In this document: piece after piece, positions 5,464 through 6,259 of the stretch
Numbering within the stretch: position 1 is the first letter of the stretch
Layout of the letters: the number at the start of each line of letters is the position of its first letter
Assembly: GCA_019243975.1 (NCBI GenBank)
Contig: JAFATL010000058.1
Span: 1-6,259 of the forward strand
Reading direction: 5' to 3'
Length of the DNA stretch: 6,259 nt
From: Actinomycetota bacterium
GTDB taxonomy: Bacteria; Actinomycetota; Acidimicrobiia; Acidimicrobiales; JAFATL01
Notes under the pieces: model-generated
What the model was told of the DNA's origin: nothing
The model's input: the letters and a program-made list of their open reading frames with translations, nothing else
Database searches by the model: none
Made by a program: the position numbers and the translations under genes

Positions 5464-6259
5464 CTACTCCTTGGCCAGCTCGGCGCGGGCGGTGGCGGCC
5501 ACCTCGGCGGCGTCGGCCCGGCTGCGGATCTGGAAGGTGATGCGGTCGATGGTGCCGGTGAACGGGAACGGGGCGTCGTAATCGTCGATCACCGGCGACA
5601 GCGCGTCGCGACCGACGTCGAGCCCGGTCGAGCCCAGCATGCGCACGATCTGCGGGATCTCGATGGCAGTCAGGTCGTCACCGTCGACGACCAAGGTCAA
5701 CGTGCCGCCCTTGTCGACGCGGTCGAAGCGGGCCGTGATCTGGTGCGCACCCGGCGGCAGCGACACCGGTGCGGACACTCGATGGTGGGTGCCCAACGCG
5801 TTGTAGTCGAACTGGAGGGCACCGTCCTTCACGAAGAACGTGTGGCCCACGTTATGGCCACCGCGCGCGTACAGCACGCCCTCGACGCCGTTCGCCGGCA
5901 CGTCGACGTCGGCCGTGATCGTCCACGACCGACTGCCGAGGGGCGGCGCCGCGTCGGCCGGGATGTGGGCCAGCGGTGGGTAGTACGTATAGTCGCGCCG
6001 CGCGTGCACCGTGGCCGGGCGCGGGGGCGCGCCGAACAACTCGATGGTGCGGTCGTCGAGGGGCATCACGCCGTGATGGCCGGCCTCCACCCACCATGCG
6101 TCGATGAGCTCGCGCAGCTTGTCGGGGTGCTCGGCGGCCAGGTCGTGGCACTCGGAGAAGTCGTCGTCGAGGTTGTAGAGACCCCACTCGTCGTCGTCGA
6201 ACGGGTGGCCCTGCTCGTGGTAGGTGGTGATCTTCCAGCCGTCGGCCCACAGGCCGCGG
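5464..6259 (-). CDS. Arylsulfatase/sulfatase, C-terminal part (5' end outside window)
   Basis: The open frame runs from the window edge to the TAG at 5464-5466, about 264 residues, with no need for the internal GTG at 6090. The visible start is RGLWADGWKITTYHEQGH, then EWGLYNLDDDFSECHDLA at about 24-41 and LRELIDAWWVEAGHHGVMPL at about 48-67. These are characteristic of bacterial arylsulfatases of the alkaline-phosphatase superfamily, in which this part follows the catalytic domain. After it comes a beta-rich C-terminal region of about 180 residues (SWTITADVDVP, LYARGGHNVGHTFFV, FPFTGTIDRITFQI) found in long actinobacterial and cyanobacterial sulfatases. Family members hydrolyse sulfate esters with a formylglycine made from a Cys-x-Pro-x-Arg motif; that part is not in the window. 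It is convergent with the crotonase and separated by the palindrome, so it belongs to another transcription unit. Location and substrate cannot be judged without the N-terminus. Confidence 0.88.
   Translation of the reverse strand, partial: RGLWADGWKITTYHEQGHPFDDDEWGLYNLDDDFSECHDLAAEHPDKLRELIDAWWVEAGHHGVMPLDDRTIELFGAPPRPATVHARRDYTYYPPLAHIPADAAPPLGSRSWTITADVDVPANGVEGVLYARGGHNVGHTFFVKDGALQFDYNALGTHHRVSAPVSLPPGAHQITARFDRVDKGGTLTLVVDGDDLTAIEIPQIVRMLGSTGLDVGRDALSPVIDDYDAPFPFTGTIDRITFQIRSRADAAEVAATARAELAKE

Noticed and set aside
5852..6250. Minus-strand open frame in another phase over the sulfatase
   Set aside because: It gives an Arg/Pro-rich shadow. The sulfatase frame is continuous to the window edge and carries the family motifs.

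Overview
This is a GC-rich, gene-dense chromosomal window. It most likely comes from an actinobacterium: it has an F420-type luciferase-like oxidoreductase, a PaaX regulator, strong G/C third-position bias and gaps of only 12-78 bases between genes. The lineage (perhaps Acidimicrobiia-like) is an inference from gene content and style. I see no RNA gene, CRISPR array, insertion sequence or phage gene.

Layout. (1) Bases 1-780, plus strand: the last 19 codons of a sulfite-oxidase-like molybdenum enzyme, then a two-domain FAD/NAD(P)H reductase, a likely redox pair. (2) Bases 793-2528, minus strand: an F420-type luciferase-like oxidoreductase followed 20 bases later by a dienelactone-hydrolase-family protein. 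(3) Bases about 2595-3365, plus strand and divergent from region 2: a PaaX-family regulator with no ATG, GTG or TTG start in a plausible place. (4) Bases 3366-3443: a short AT-richer gap with a good sigma70-type promoter, an inverted repeat lying across its -10 box, and a strong ribosome binding site. (5) Bases 3444-5394, plus strand: a Rieske ring-hydroxylating oxygenase alpha subunit and, 13 bases later, a crotonase-fold protein. (6) Bases 5400-5458: a long near-perfect palindrome between convergent genes. (7) Bases 5464-6259, minus strand: the C-terminal part of an arylsulfatase running off the window.

Working model (inference): regions 2-5 form a small catabolic locus. An oxygenase, a CoA-thioester-processing crotonase, a hydrolase and an F420-type redox enzyme surround a PaaX repressor that may bind the operator-like repeat at the oxygenase promoter. 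The substrate is unknown. No oxygenase beta subunit, dedicated ferredoxin, CoA ligase or ring-cleavage enzyme is visible here. Two active-site positions stand out: a Glu where most ring hydroxylases have the bridging Asp, and a Cys where classical enoyl-CoA hydratases have their second catalytic Glu. No wholly new system is evident. The best leads are the locus as a catabolic unit, its promoter/operator, and the palindrome.
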